From Rhodothermales bacterium (lineage in GTDB: Bacteria; Bacteroidota; Rhodothermia; Rhodothermales; Bin80), in the NCBI GenBank assembly GCA_022821875.1, contig JAJECV010000125.1:1-32350 (forward strand): a stretch of DNA of 32,350 bases, in the 5' to 3' direction. Positions within the stretch are counted from its first letter, which is position 1, and every line of letters starts with the position of its first letter. The translations under genes were made by a program, and so were the position numbers. The notes below the pieces were generated by a model, which was given only the letters and a program-made list of their open reading frames with translations, had not been told where the DNA came from and searched no databases. This document shows positions 1 through 9,389 of this stretch, piece after piece.

Positions 1-288
1 ATTTTCTTCGCTGGGTGAACTCTTTGACTTACGTCGTCTCATTTCAAGACGAGCCGCGCGTTTCTTGGATGGATCAGACAGTAACACATCTACATACTCT
101 GATGGATCGTCCACCATCTGTGCAAAAATGACCGCACGAGCTACCGAAAGTGGCTTTCGAGACCACCAGAGGTGTAATGTGGATGGATGACTGTGGCGGA
201 TAGATTTTTCTCGTGCACCAGCCTCATTGATAGATTCAAGTGGTAATGCAGTTTCAATTAATTTCTTACGGTTTTTCTCCAATTGCAT
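1..288 (-). CDS. DUF1156-family adenine DNA methyltransferase, N-terminal part (cut by window edge)
   Basis: The 96 visible codons give the signature of the DUF1156 domain: [17 protein letters not shown], then [20 protein letters not shown], then [16 protein letters not shown]. In this family the block starts a large (about 900-1,000 residue) N6-adenine methyltransferase that marks host DNA in DISARM-like anti-phage systems; the catalytic NPPY-type motif would lie beyond the window. The ATG at 288 lies inside the end of the upstream small ORF, so the two genes overlap by 23 bases in different frames, suggesting translational coupling. No Shine-Dalgarno site is visible. Around residues 75-96 the sequence is Lys/Arg/Ser-rich ([17 protein letters not shown]). 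Family call is from recognised motifs; the role as self-marking partner of the helicase and ATPase is inferred from gene order. Confidence 0.85.
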   Translation of the reverse strand, partial: MQLEKNRKKLIETALPLESINEAGAREKSIRHSHPSTLHLWWSRKPLSVARAVIFAQMVDDPSEYVDVLLSDPSKKRAARLEMRRRKSKSSPSEEN

Positions 289-583
289 GAGATATACAGG
301 GGGTGACGGTCAATCCGTAGAGACGATCTACATTTTGACCTTTCATGATTTTATTTTGACCAAAGCTGACAGCAAAAAGATCGTCCGCATGATTGCGGAT
401 GATCTTTCTCGCTGGATAGCATTCTTCGAAAGTACTCTGAAGACTGGAAGTACCAAAAGATGCGAATATTACCCGATTATCAAGGGACGGATGAAATGTG
501 GCCAAATAGACACTCAGAGAATCTTTTTTAGGTTCAAAATGAAGGCCTATCTGAGCATTAAGAGGACAGTTGCAGTTAGACAT
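266..583 (-). CDS. small unrecognised ORF overlapping the methyltransferase start
   Basis: A 105-residue ORF beginning [16 protein letters not shown] and ending HAIGEKP. It follows the second recombinase gene by about 107 bases and overlaps the methyltransferase start by 23 bases. I do not recognise a domain; it has four cysteines, two of them at the N-terminus, and no signal peptide or membrane segment. The opposite strand is also open here (227-595), so openness alone is weak evidence. In favour are the strand, the overlap with the next gene and the candidate promoter at 631-661. Possible roles are a small regulator or accessory factor of the recombinases, or a translated leader; neither is shown by the sequence. 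Confidence 0.35.
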   Translation of the reverse strand: MSNCNCPLNAQIGLHFEPKKDSLSVYLATFHPSLDNRVIFASFGTSSLQSTFEECYPARKIIRNHADDLFAVSFGQNKIMKGQNVDRLYGLTVTPCISHAIGEKP

Positions 584-630
584 GTCGGGACCTGACGCAA
601 TACCGGTGACGCACTCCTGTTCGCCTCCCT

Positions 631-661
631 AATATAAAGCTTGGCCATAAAATAGTTGCAA
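631..661 (-). promoter_or_regulatory. candidate internal promoter before the small ORF and methyltransferase
   Basis: On the minus strand TTGCAA (661-656) is followed after 19 bases by TATATT (636-631), then a purine-rich GGGAGG. The spacing is long and the boxes imperfect, so this is tentative. It would let the methyltransferase be expressed separately from the upstream nuclease genes. Confidence 0.3.
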
Positions 662-689
662 TAGAGAAGCCATTGAATGGTGTTTCGTG

Positions 690-1568
690 TCATTTTCCAC
701 AGTTTAGTACGGCTCCTATAGCAGTTCCGATCCGTTCCGCTGCTTCCTCTGTTTCACGGTCACAGACATGTGCATAACGTAAGGTCATGTGCTCCCGACT
801 ATGCCCAAGCAGACGTGCTACAACGGGCAGGGGGACCTTACTGATGACTGCATGGCTGGCAAATGTATGCCGGAGGTCGTGTAGACGGACATCCTCAAGC
901 TGAGCAACTCGCTTCACTTTTCGCCACAGAGATAACTCACTGGAGCGTGGTTTAGAAGTATCATGATGGGACGGAAAGATATAGATGTCACTAACTCTGG
1001 GCTGGCGGGCTAGAATTTCTTGGGATTGGGTGTTAAGGTGAACCGTACGTGATCCAGTTTTACTATCATGCAAATATAGCCTATCTCCATGATATTCAGA
1101 CCACCGCAAATGTATGATCTCCCCCTTGCGGCAGCCGGTAAACAATAGAAGTCGGATAATATCAACTTGCTGTTGACCGGAATCCCGCCCACAATGGGAA
1201 TCTAAAATTTTGTGTAACTGATGAATCTCTGCACGAGAAAGAAATCGAGTCAGCTTAAGGCGCGGATTTCGTTTCAGACCATTCGTAGGATTATTTTGAA
1301 TAAAACCACACTCAATTGCATAATTAAAAATCTGCTTTAATATATCGAGGGCACGATTTGCCCCTCCAGGGGCTGTCAGGCTATAGCGCTCAAACCAATT
1401 CAAAACGTCTACCGATTCAATGTGATCAAGACGCTTGATTCCAAACTCGGGGAGTAGTTGAGTTCGTAAAGCACTGTCTATGCGTGTGCGAGTTGATTTT
1501 TTGCATGGGCTATAACAAATTTTTTTCCAAGCACCAGCTATAAACTCATTTAATGTTGGGGAGCACAT
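690..1568 (-). CDS. tyrosine recombinase/integrase (second of a tandem pair)
   Basis: A 292-residue phage-integrase/XerC-D-type protein. Residues 1-95 form the SAM-like core-binding domain; the catalytic domain carries R147 (GCRKGE), K170 (DSKTGS), H230 and R233 (LHDLRH), H256 (LLGHS) and the nucleophile Y265 (RYAHV). It should therefore be active in cutting and rejoining DNA through a 3'-phosphotyrosine. The ATG at 1568 lies inside the end of the previous recombinase gene (19-base overlap), so the two are probably co-translated. The two proteins are clearly paralogous through the linker and catalytic domain, for example RFLSRAEIHQLHKILDSH here against RFLTFDEIHKLGNILDTH. No attachment site was found beside it. 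Its setting inside a defence operon is the odd feature. Confidence 0.9.
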   Translation of the reverse strand: MCSPTLNEFIAGAWKKICYSPCKKSTRTRIDSALRTQLLPEFGIKRLDHIESVDVLNWFERYSLTAPGGANRALDILKQIFNYAIECGFIQNNPTNGLKRNPRLKLTRFLSRAEIHQLHKILDSHCGRDSGQQQVDIIRLLLFTGCRKGEIIHLRWSEYHGDRLYLHDSKTGSRTVHLNTQSQEILARQPRVSDIYIFPSHHDTSKPRSSELSLWRKVKRVAQLEDVRLHDLRHTFASHAVISKVPLPVVARLLGHSREHMTLRYAHVCDRETEEAAERIGTAIGAVLNCGK

Positions 1569-2449
1569 TGGTCAACATCAAGAGCTTTACCAATGGTTTC
1601 GACAGCACTGCGTTCCATTGAATCAGAAAAATGAGTGTACTTGAGTGTCGTACTTGGGTCTAAATGCCCGAGTAAACGCCCAATTGTAAGTAGCGACTCC
1701 CCTTCTCGAAGAGCGAAACTGGCATAATTATGCCTGAGATCATGTAAACGCACATCAGATATTCCAGCCTCATTTCGTACACTTCTCCAGCATCGATATA
1801 GCGTCTCTACAGACAAAGGAGCGGTTTTTCCATTGGCAGGAAACATCCACCTACTTCTGCGTGGTAACGTATCAAGTAGGGAGCGGGCAGAAGAAGAAAG
1901 CCAGACTGTGCGAGGGCCTGTTTTACTGTCCCGTAGAAACAGGTGACCCTCTCGATATTCTGACCAGAGCAATGTGCGAACTTCACTTTGGCGGCAACCG
2001 GTCAAAAGTAACAATCGGATTATCGTAACTGGAAGAGGCGAGCGTGATTCATGAGTGTCCAATATATTGCCGAGCTTGTGAATTTCGTCGAAGGTTAAAA
2101 AACGCTCACGACCAGAGCATGGATAGCGCCGGATTCTAGAGCATGGATTACTATTGAATGTCCGATAACCGTGAATTTCTGCCTGACGCATGATCAGGGA
2201 TAGGATGGATAGAGAGCGGTTAGCAGCAGCGGGTTTTTCATGTAGATTCGTGAACCACTGTTGTACATCTTGTCGGGTTATCTCACTGACAGATTGTCTT
2301 TGGAATGCCGGTAGAATCTGATTGCGAAGGTGTGACCGGTTCACTTTTAGAGTACTCGGCTTCCAAATGCGCTGATGATGGCGAAATACCATCTCGGTGA
2401 ATACCTCGAAGCAAGTATTCTCAGGATTTTTTTTGGATTCAGCGATCAC
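1550..2449 (-). CDS. tyrosine recombinase/integrase (first of a tandem pair)
   Basis: A 299-residue tyrosine recombinase with an N-terminal SAM-like domain (about residues 15-95) and a catalytic domain bearing R153 (GCRQSE), K176 (DSKTGP), H236 and R239 (LHDLRH), H262 (LLGHL) and Y271 (KYTHF), so all active-site positions are filled. The start is GTG at 2449, eight bases after the stop of the DUF499 gene; a later ATG at residue 20 is a weaker alternative because it would trim the SAM-like domain. The following recombinase overlaps its 3' end. Known families with recombinases in tandem include RIT elements (three genes) and Tn554 (two plus a small protein), but no terminal repeats are visible and the DUF499 reading frame is complete right up to this gene, which argues for a stable operon member. 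Confidence 0.9.
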   Translation of the reverse strand: MIAESKKNPENTCFEVFTEMVFRHHQRIWKPSTLKVNRSHLRNQILPAFQRQSVSEITRQDVQQWFTNLHEKPAAANRSLSILSLIMRQAEIHGYRTFNSNPCSRIRRYPCSGRERFLTFDEIHKLGNILDTHESRSPLPVTIIRLLLLTGCRQSEVRTLLWSEYREGHLFLRDSKTGPRTVWLSSSARSLLDTLPRRSRWMFPANGKTAPLSVETLYRCWRSVRNEAGISDVRLHDLRHNYASFALREGESLLTIGRLLGHLDPSTTLKYTHFSDSMERSAVETIGKALDVDQCAPQH

Positions 2450-2457
2450 GTAGAAGA

Positions 2458-5400
2458 CTATTTTGATTCAAATCCTTGTTTCTCAAAGCCCAATGTTCGG
2501 CAGTTTTCCAGTACTGTCCTTTCGGTATCAATAGGTGTTCCGTTTGGTATATGAGCAGTAATCTCTAAAGATACGGATACATCAGCATTTTCAAGTTTTA
2601 TTAGATGAGATATCACCTCCTCTACGATTTGTCCAGCGTCGCTACCGGCTCGAGTGGTATCAAGGGCTTTAGATCCATAAAATCGCTTATTGAGTTTTTG
2701 TTGATCTGGCGGAGGCTTGATAATTGGAGGCTTAGGTGGTTTTGTCCCTCCATCTCCGCCATTGATCAACTGCTGTTGAATTGCCGTACTGGATTTTACC
2801 AGTAAACTTGTTGTGTAAATGTCGGAAATGGCAATTGCCTCCTGTGTTCTCAGTCCGAAATACTTACCTGTTCCTTCGTCAAAACTGTCGGCATACGCGA
2901 AACTTTCATTATCTCCGCCGATCAGACTCAAGCCATTCTCAATAGATTGGAGCAATACTGTTGAGTCCCGAAGTCTCTGTAGATAGGGGTACTTAGCAAA
3001 GTATTCAACTAATTGCCGAATTTCTACATGGTTGCCGTTCCATAAGGGTACTCGGTCAAGTTCCATTTTGAGACGTGTACCAGCAAAGCTCGCCACCATA
3101 TACTCCTCCCTCTGCAAACGCTGAGAAACACGTTCGGCCAGCCCTCCATGTCCCCGCAAACGCATTGCTTCCCATGTAATGGGTTCGGTAGGGTCTGATT
3201 GGACAGGTACAAGCAGCCAGTGATAGGTTTCCGGTATTTGGACAGTTACTGCTTCTGCGGATGAGTCCCGTCGTTGTTTTGCTTGCTTAAGTTGCTGCCC
3301 AGACAAATTAAGTTCTTCACCTTCCTCCACGATGGACTTCCACGCAAGATAGCGACGAGTAGCTTCTTGCAGATCCTGTAATCGGGTTTGATCAGGGGCA
3401 AGAAAGATAAGCGCATTGCGATATTGGCGAGGAGAAGTGCCACGACTCTCTAAAATCTCTTTTGCGTGGATTTCTGCTTTCGAGTCACCATCTTTGTGAT
3501 AGACATGGTCAATTCCCAGTACCACTAACCTAGTTTCAAGGGTATCTTGTACGTCATGTCCAGTTTTCGGAGCAACATGGATACTCCCGAAACCACCTCT
3601 GTTAGTGAGTGCACTACGTAACTGTGATTCTATCTCAGATTGTACCCGATCAGGTTCCCGTGCAAACTGTTCTGCACGATCAGCGGCAAGTTTTCCTACT
3701 GTTGGCCTCGTATCATACCAGTAATTTTGTCCATCTTGGTAAAGATATGTGGAATCTGCCGCCAATCTTCTCAGTGCATCACCAAAAACAGCCTGCTGTT
3801 CACCCGGCAGGATACAACCCAACTTAATACGACGATCTTCAATTCCCCGGTGTGCTGATCCAGCGATTGGAGCTGAACCAAGGTAAATCGTTCTGGCAAC
3901 ACGACGACAAGCCGAATATTTGCCTAGACCCGATACCTCGGAATCAATTTTAGAGGGAAGTGATTGAGGCCCGTCTACATCTTTTTCAATGATCGGTGTC
4001 CAGTTATCGGACAGGTAACGAGTTAGTTCCGAAAGCACCTGATGTTCGTCAATTGCAATAGAAGCAGGTAGTATAAGAGGACTCTGATCCCCCCTTTCCC
4101 AGAGATTGTGGATAACAGCTGCCATCAACCGAAGGACTCCACGTGTCCGTTGAAATCGTACAAGTGTTGACCAGTCGTTGTATAGTCGGTCAAACACCTC
4201 AGGATGGATTGGGTATGCGTCCCGAATGCGCTTTTCATAGTCGGATTCTCGGCATTCAAGGGGAAAATCTTTGGAATTTCGGCGATAGAGTTCGACAAAT
4301 TCACGAGCGACTAAATCCCTGTCTTTAGACTGATCCGGATCTGTAAACGGTTGAAACAGTCGTCGTCGTACGATTTCAAATCCCTCGTCCGCACTTGCAG
4401 GCCTCCACGAGGATTCTATACGCCCAACTACATTACAGAGTCGATCCAGCGCTTCTCGACCACGCTGCCCTCCAACCTCAAGGTCATCCGCCTGCTGAAA
4501 TGGGGATGTTGAGGAATCTGATGCAGGTAGGCTCACAACTAGGAGGCAATTTTTAACTCCTTTTGCTGCTTCAGTGAGCGCCTGAGCAAATGTAAACTGA
4601 GTTTCAAAGCTACCAGCAGGCAAGTCACTCTGATCATGGAGTTGGCGCGCGTAAGCAACCCACTCGTCAATAAGAATGAGGCAAGGACCATAATCTGTTA
4701 GCAAATGGCGTAGCCTATCCCCAGGGCTCGTTGCAAGTTCGTCGTCTTTGGCAATCAACTGATATGCTTCCGCTCCTCCAAGCTGCCATGCAAGTTCTCC
4801 CCACAGAGTTCGTACAATTGTACCGTCGGATTTAGATACGGGGTTACCTGGAGAAATTTTATTGCCGACTAGAACCACACGCTTAACAGTCGGGAGTGCG
4901 GAAATATCAAGATTCCGCAGAATCACATCAACTCCTTCAAGCTGGTTCAGTCCAGTACCAGAAAACAGATGGTAGAGGGCTAGCATAGAGTGAGTCTTTC
5001 CACCACCAAAATTAGTCTGGAGCTGCACAACGGGATCCCCGCCCTTGCCAGTTATACGGAGGACAGAGCCGGATAGAATATCCCTGAGGCTATCCGTTAA
5101 GTATGTACGGCGGAAGAACTCAACTGGATCAAGGTATTCATTACTCCCTTCTCCCATATGAACTTGCCAGAGATCTGCGGCGAATTCTGCTTGTTGATAG
5201 TGTCCATTTGCTACATCTTTGTGAGGCGTGGCCACTAAACGCCATGGCTTCAGAGAAGAAGATGCTTTCCCAACAGCAGATGTGATTTTGCGTCGTTCAC
5301 TTCGCATCTGTTGGTCAAAGCGAGTACGGAGAAGTTCTAGTCGGAGTTTTTCAATTTCTGCAGATTGAGGTGCGGAAATTGAGGTTAATAGCCGTCCAGT

Positions 5401-5745
5401 TGTGTCAAGAACCCGGAGCGCATCATCACCTGAAAATTGTTCTTGATGTGCCCACTTATTACGATGCTCAAGTAATTCACTTACAAAACTACGTTCTGCT
5501 GGTCCGAGAGTTACACGGAATACATCACGCCAGGTTGCCATCATAATTTTGAGCAATGCCGCTACATCCCATTCATTAACAGGATGGTCGCCAATCTGAG
5601 GGTCCTCGACAAACCGGCGTAGAGTAGAGGTGTCTACCTTGTTTGATTTGATTGCAGCATGGATTTCGCGATCCACGAAGGGACCGAGTCCATCTTTTAG
5701 AAGGGTAAGCGCTTTTCCAACGCGCTCGTAATTCGTTAACGCCAT
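2458..5745 (-). CDS. Swt1-type HEPN + DUF499 ATPase, defence-system component
   Basis: A 1,095-residue protein. Residues 1-110 resemble the Swt1-family HEPN domain and contain RNKWAH (95-100), which fits the R-x4-H ribonuclease motif. The DUF499 P-loop ATPase follows: Walker A in TNFGGGKTHS (247-253) and Walker B in LILIDEW (356-362). A Pro-rich linker (KPPKPPIIKPPPD) precedes a C-terminal module ending FEKQGFESK, which looks like the normal family end. DUF499 proteins are repeatedly found beside DUF1156 methylases and helicases in anti-phage islands, with a proposed ATP-driven sensor or motor role. The ATG at 5745 lies 42 bases after the helicase stop, with no strong Shine-Dalgarno. That the HEPN part acts as an RNase effector is inference from the intact motif. 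Confidence 0.88.
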   Translation of the reverse strand: MALTNYERVGKALTLLKDGLGPFVDREIHAAIKSNKVDTSTLRRFVEDPQIGDHPVNEWDVAALLKIMMATWRDVFRVTLGPAERSFVSELLEHRNKWAHQEQFSGDDALRVLDTTGRLLTSISAPQSAEIEKLRLELLRTRFDQQMRSERRKITSAVGKASSSLKPWRLVATPHKDVANGHYQQAEFAADLWQVHMGEGSNEYLDPVEFFRRTYLTDSLRDILSGSVLRITGKGGDPVVQLQTNFGGGKTHSMLALYHLFSGTGLNQLEGVDVILRNLDISALPTVKRVVLVGNKISPGNPVSKSDGTIVRTLWGELAWQLGGAEAYQLIAKDDELATSPGDRLRHLLTDYGPCLILIDEWVAYARQLHDQSDLPAGSFETQFTFAQALTEAAKGVKNCLLVVSLPASDSSTSPFQQADDLEVGGQRGREALDRLCNVVGRIESSWRPASADEGFEIVRRRLFQPFTDPDQSKDRDLVAREFVELYRRNSKDFPLECRESDYEKRIRDAYPIHPEVFDRLYNDWSTLVRFQRTRGVLRLMAAVIHNLWERGDQSPLILPASIAIDEHQVLSELTRYLSDNWTPIIEKDVDGPQSLPSKIDSEVSGLGKYSACRRVARTIYLGSAPIAGSAHRGIEDRRIKLGCILPGEQQAVFGDALRRLAADSTYLYQDGQNYWYDTRPTVGKLAADRAEQFAREPDRVQSEIESQLRSALTNRGGFGSIHVAPKTGHDVQDTLETRLVVLGIDHVYHKDGDSKAEIHAKEILESRGTSPRQYRNALIFLAPDQTRLQDLQEATRRYLAWKSIVEEGEELNLSGQQLKQAKQRRDSSAEAVTVQIPETYHWLLVPVQSDPTEPITWEAMRLRGHGGLAERVSQRLQREEYMVASFAGTRLKMELDRVPLWNGNHVEIRQLVEYFAKYPYLQRLRDSTVLLQSIENGLSLIGGDNESFAYADSFDEGTGKYFGLRTQEAIAISDIYTTSLLVKSSTAIQQQLINGGDGGTKPPKPPIIKPPPDQQKLNKRFYGSKALDTTRAGSDAGQIVEEVISHLIKLENADVSVSLEITAHIPNGTPIDTERTVLENCRTLGFEKQGFESK

Positions 5746-5787
5746 TTTAGGAATAACTCAGTGCCTGAGGGTAAAATCGAAGTGTTG

Positions 5788-8700
5788 TTAGGCCGTGATA
5801 TGCTGTTCTTTAAGAGGGTCGCTGGCTTTACTCAGCAATGTTTTCAAGTTATACTTAACACTCGTGACCCCAAAATCAGGTTCGCACCGGAAAGGAGTCC
5901 TAATGTAAGAGATTTTCGGAGTTTCGTCATGGTAAAACTGGACGATTGCAAGGATGAACTGGTCTGGCTTATTCAGAGAATAGAGGATCTCATTGTGCGT
6001 CACGGTGATATCCTCAGCATCACTTCTTCGCCCTTTGACTTCAATAAACCTAAGTTCCCCCGTCTTGGGATCACGGCTCTCAATATCGTAGCCAAGTTTT
6101 TCAAACTCACGGTCAGTCGGTTGGAAGCCAAGCTTACGCTCGGTTTCCATGATGATCTCCCTTGCTTTTGCAGCAACGACTAGAGTATCAACCCTTTTAG
6201 GTCTGATCTGCCCGGTCATTTTATCAATCAGGCCTTGAGGGATCACTAACAATCCTCCGAGTACAACTGGCGGAAGTGATGAAATTTGAGAATCTCGATC
6301 TAGCTGCTCCATCCGATTTTTCAATCTTGCGTATAACTTGTCGGCTCGTTGCCGTGCCTCGCTCCAATGCAGTCGCGCATTCACCTTACCAGCTTTTTCA
6401 TCCAACTTAAGTTGTTCAGATCTATTATCCCAGAAGCCGATCTCTCTAGTCAGTCGCTCCTTAACCGCGCTTCTGGTTTTTTCAACAAGTTCCAATTTAG
6501 CCGCCTTAACCTCACCAAGATGGACTGGGACTATATTTTCTATGGCATGTATCTGAGCTTTCTTCTCTAGATCCCGGTTGATCCACGAACATTCAGGTCT
6601 CTTGAGGATTTTGTGAACAGTTGGATCTTCTTCAGTCAGTGGGCGATAGTCAAGATATGGTGCGTATTGCAGGTGGCGCGGCTTGTTCTCTGTGTCAATT
6701 TCGACATAAAGCACTTTTTCCGAGATTGTTTGGCGCTCACGATCATTAATCTGGTTTCCATCCTGAATCACATGCCTAATGGAGAAAAGGACACGAGGTG
6801 TGGTGCTGGAATCTTTATCGTCAACAAGTATCGCTCCCCTTTTTAATAAATTGCGATCTCGCTCAAGAGTTAAATCCATGACAGCATTGAGCAACGGATG
6901 TCCGGGACTGACAAATGCTGCAGGAGGCTTCCCCTGTGGCTTGGATACTAACGATTTTTCAAATGCAATTCGCTCGTAGCGGCGTAATACCGGACTTCCC
7001 GTCCCAATTTGCCGATCACGATTTCTCACGGATTCTGGTACATGCTTTACTTCATAGCGATGGGGCTCACGTTGCTGTATGCGTCCTCCAAGCCTTTTGA
7101 ATGCTTCAAGGAAAAACGATTCAATGTAATGCGGCTGGAGGCGGCGGGCTTCTGCACGCTCCATTTCGTCACGAACTCGTTGCACTCGGGAGACATCCAT
7201 TGCATCAACCACCAACTGGTGCTCATCCAGCAATGCTTGAATCCTGTTGGAATCAAAAGTTTGATCAATGATCTTCGTAAGGCGTGCACGGACATCCGGC
7301 TGCTCTCCGTACCGAATTGCTTGCAGAAGCAGATCACGAAGAGGCTGTCCTTCAAATTCAAGTTTCCCCAAAACATCAAATACCCGCCCCCCGAGTGCTT
7401 TTCGTGCTTGATCTAGTTTCTCCAGTAGCCTCCGATATACATCCCCCTCCCGGGTATCGTCTGCGACTAAATTCCATAGATGACATACTTCTGTTTGTCC
7501 AATTCGGTGAATGCGGCCAAATCGCTGCTCTAATCGGTTCGGATTCCATGGAAGATCGTAGTTGACCATAAGATGTGCTCGCTGTAGATTGATACCTTCG
7601 CCGGCGGCATCAGTGGCCAATAAAATCTGGACTTCTGGGTTGTGCCGAAATGCTTCCTGTATGGCTAGCCTTTCTTCTCGCCCTACACTTCCATGAATCA
7701 CTTTTATAGCTTCTGGGCGTCCGATTCGCGTAGTGATTCGCTGATGTAGGTAATTGAGGGTGTCTCGGTGTTCAGTGAAGACAACCATCTTCCTTCCTCG
7801 AACGTCTCCCGAATGACCGTGGGACAAACTTTCGTGCCCAGTTTCTCGTCCATTGATGTCAGTCGATGGAACTGCGAAAATTTCATCCAGGATGGATGCC
7901 AACTCGTTCCATTTTGTGTCTTTACCAGAGCGGCGTACGTTCAATGCGTGTGATTCCAAGTCTTTGAGGGTATTGATTTCTGATTCAAGTTCCCTGATCG
8001 ATTGTGCAGCAGTTGCCAGATCAAGGATGTCTGATTCAACATCTTCAAACTCCTGCTCAGGTATGTCCTCAAGATCCTCAATCTGATCTGAATCCAGATC
8101 CTTAGTTTTCCAATCAATACTTACTTGGCTTCCTCTTTGTATCAGTCGTAATTCTCCAATTCGACTTTCAAGACGTTGCCGACGTCTTTGAAGAGACCGA
8201 TATATGGCCTCTGGTGAGGATGCGAGGCGTCTCTGAAGCATAGTGAGTGCAAATCCAACCGTTCCAGCTCTTTTATCATTTCCAAGTGCATCTATCCGGG
8301 AAAATTCTTCGCGCACATAAAACGTTACGGCTTTATACAGATAGGCTTCCTCATCTGATAGTTGGTAGGTCACAGTATAAGCTCGGCGTTCTGGAAAAAG
8401 AGGCTTACCGTCGAATTTCAGAAGTTTTTCTTTAACCATTCTACGCATCAGATCTGACACATCCGATGTATGGACACCATCCCGGAAGCGGCCTTCAAAT
8501 CGGTCACCATCAAGCAAAGCCATAAAGAGTTGAAAGTCCGTTTCTTTCCCATTATGCGGGGTGGCGGTCATGAGTAAGAGGTTGCGAGTCAGACCAGAAA
8601 GGAGTTGACCAAGGCGATAGCGTTTGGTGTACTTGATTTCGCCACCCCAGAATGTTGCGGACATTTTGTGGGCTTCATCGCAGACGACCAAATCCCACTC

Positions 8701-9381
8701 AGCATCAGGGGCTTTTAGTTTTTCCTGAACTTTTTCGTCGCGAGAAAGCTTGTCAAGTCGGGCGATTACTAAATTCGCCTCAAGGAACCAGTTGTGGGTA
8801 TGTGCAGCTTCAAGCTTGTCATTCGTCAGGATGTTAAAATGGAGATGGAACCGTTGGTATAATTCATCCTGCCACTGCTCAGCTAAGCTACCAGGGCAAA
8901 CTATGAGACATCGTTCCAGATCACCGCGAGCAATCAACTCCCTGATTAGAAGTCCAGCCATAATGGTTTTACCCGCGCCTGGATCATCTGCGAGAAGAAA
9001 TCTCAGCGGCTGGCGTGGAAGCATTTCTTCATAGACTGCCGTGATTTGGTGAGGTAGAGGATCTACGACAGATGTATGAATTGCCATTAATGGGTCAAAC
9101 AAATGAGCGAGACGGATGCGCTGAGCCTCGGAGACTAAGCGGAATTTCGCTCCATCTCCATCGAAACTCCATGGCCGTCCCTGTGTGACGATTTTCAGTC
9201 GTTTTTCGTCATCACGACAGAGCAATTCATTTGCAACGTCACCCGAAGCAGATTTATAAGTCAGTTCTATTGCACTTGAACCGTACCATTCGACACTAAT
9301 GACCGTGACGGGAGCATCGGGTAGTATTCCCGATACCGTACAGGCCGATTTTAGATCTTCAAGACGCACATTACACTCCAT
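5788..9381 (-). CDS. SNF2-family helicase with C-terminal DUF3883 nuclease-like domain (DrmD-like)
   Basis: About 1,197 residues. The SNF2/superfamily 2 core has Walker A DDPGAGKT (about 132-139), DEAH box (about 235-238), LLMTATPHN, ATDAAGEGINLQ and the motif VI block RFGRIHRIGQ. A C-terminal DUF3883 domain shows the PD-(D/E)xK-like pattern YDIES then FIEVKG (about 1113), so it may cut DNA as well as translocate. In architecture it resembles DISARM DrmD and related defence helicases. A GTG at 9390 is in frame, but its first base is the last base of the TAnnTTTG promoter element, so it should not be transcribed; the ATG at 9381 is preferred. It is the first gene of the minus-strand defence operon. 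A specific system name would need comparison of the full gene set. Confidence 0.9.
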   Translation of the reverse strand: MECNVRLEDLKSACTVSGILPDAPVTVISVEWYGSSAIELTYKSASGDVANELLCRDDEKRLKIVTQGRPWSFDGDGAKFRLVSEAQRIRLAHLFDPLMAIHTSVVDPLPHQITAVYEEMLPRQPLRFLLADDPGAGKTIMAGLLIRELIARGDLERCLIVCPGSLAEQWQDELYQRFHLHFNILTNDKLEAAHTHNWFLEANLVIARLDKLSRDEKVQEKLKAPDAEWDLVVCDEAHKMSATFWGGEIKYTKRYRLGQLLSGLTRNLLLMTATPHNGKETDFQLFMALLDGDRFEGRFRDGVHTSDVSDLMRRMVKEKLLKFDGKPLFPERRAYTVTYQLSDEEAYLYKAVTFYVREEFSRIDALGNDKRAGTVGFALTMLQRRLASSPEAIYRSLQRRRQRLESRIGELRLIQRGSQVSIDWKTKDLDSDQIEDLEDIPEQEFEDVESDILDLATAAQSIRELESEINTLKDLESHALNVRRSGKDTKWNELASILDEIFAVPSTDINGRETGHESLSHGHSGDVRGRKMVVFTEHRDTLNYLHQRITTRIGRPEAIKVIHGSVGREERLAIQEAFRHNPEVQILLATDAAGEGINLQRAHLMVNYDLPWNPNRLEQRFGRIHRIGQTEVCHLWNLVADDTREGDVYRRLLEKLDQARKALGGRVFDVLGKLEFEGQPLRDLLLQAIRYGEQPDVRARLTKIIDQTFDSNRIQALLDEHQLVVDAMDVSRVQRVRDEMERAEARRLQPHYIESFFLEAFKRLGGRIQQREPHRYEVKHVPESVRNRDRQIGTGSPVLRRYERIAFEKSLVSKPQGKPPAAFVSPGHPLLNAVMDLTLERDRNLLKRGAILVDDKDSSTTPRVLFSIRHVIQDGNQINDRERQTISEKVLYVEIDTENKPRHLQYAPYLDYRPLTEEDPTVHKILKRPECSWINRDLEKKAQIHAIENIVPVHLGEVKAAKLELVEKTRSAVKERLTREIGFWDNRSEQLKLDEKAGKVNARLHWSEARQRADKLYARLKNRMEQLDRDSQISSLPPVVLGGLLVIPQGLIDKMTGQIRPKRVDTLVVAAKAREIIMETERKLGFQPTDREFEKLGYDIESRDPKTGELRFIEVKGRRSDAEDITVTHNEILYSLNKPDQFILAIVQFYHDETPKISYIRTPFRCEPDFGVTSVKYNLKTLLSKASDPLKEQHITA

Positions 9382-9389
9382 TGTTGGCA

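Noticed and set aside
227-595. Plus-strand 122-residue ORF
   Set aside because: It is antisense to the methyltransferase N-terminus, whose domain motif is unmistakable, and shows no recognisable domain.
690-2449. RIT or Tn554-type element inserted in the operon
   Set aside because: RIT has three recombinases and Tn554 proteins differ in size; no terminal inverted repeats or target duplication were seen, and the DUF499 gene is complete. Not fully excluded.
5761-9034. Several plus-strand ORFs inside the helicase region
   Set aside because: All are antisense to a continuous helicase frame carrying every expected motif.
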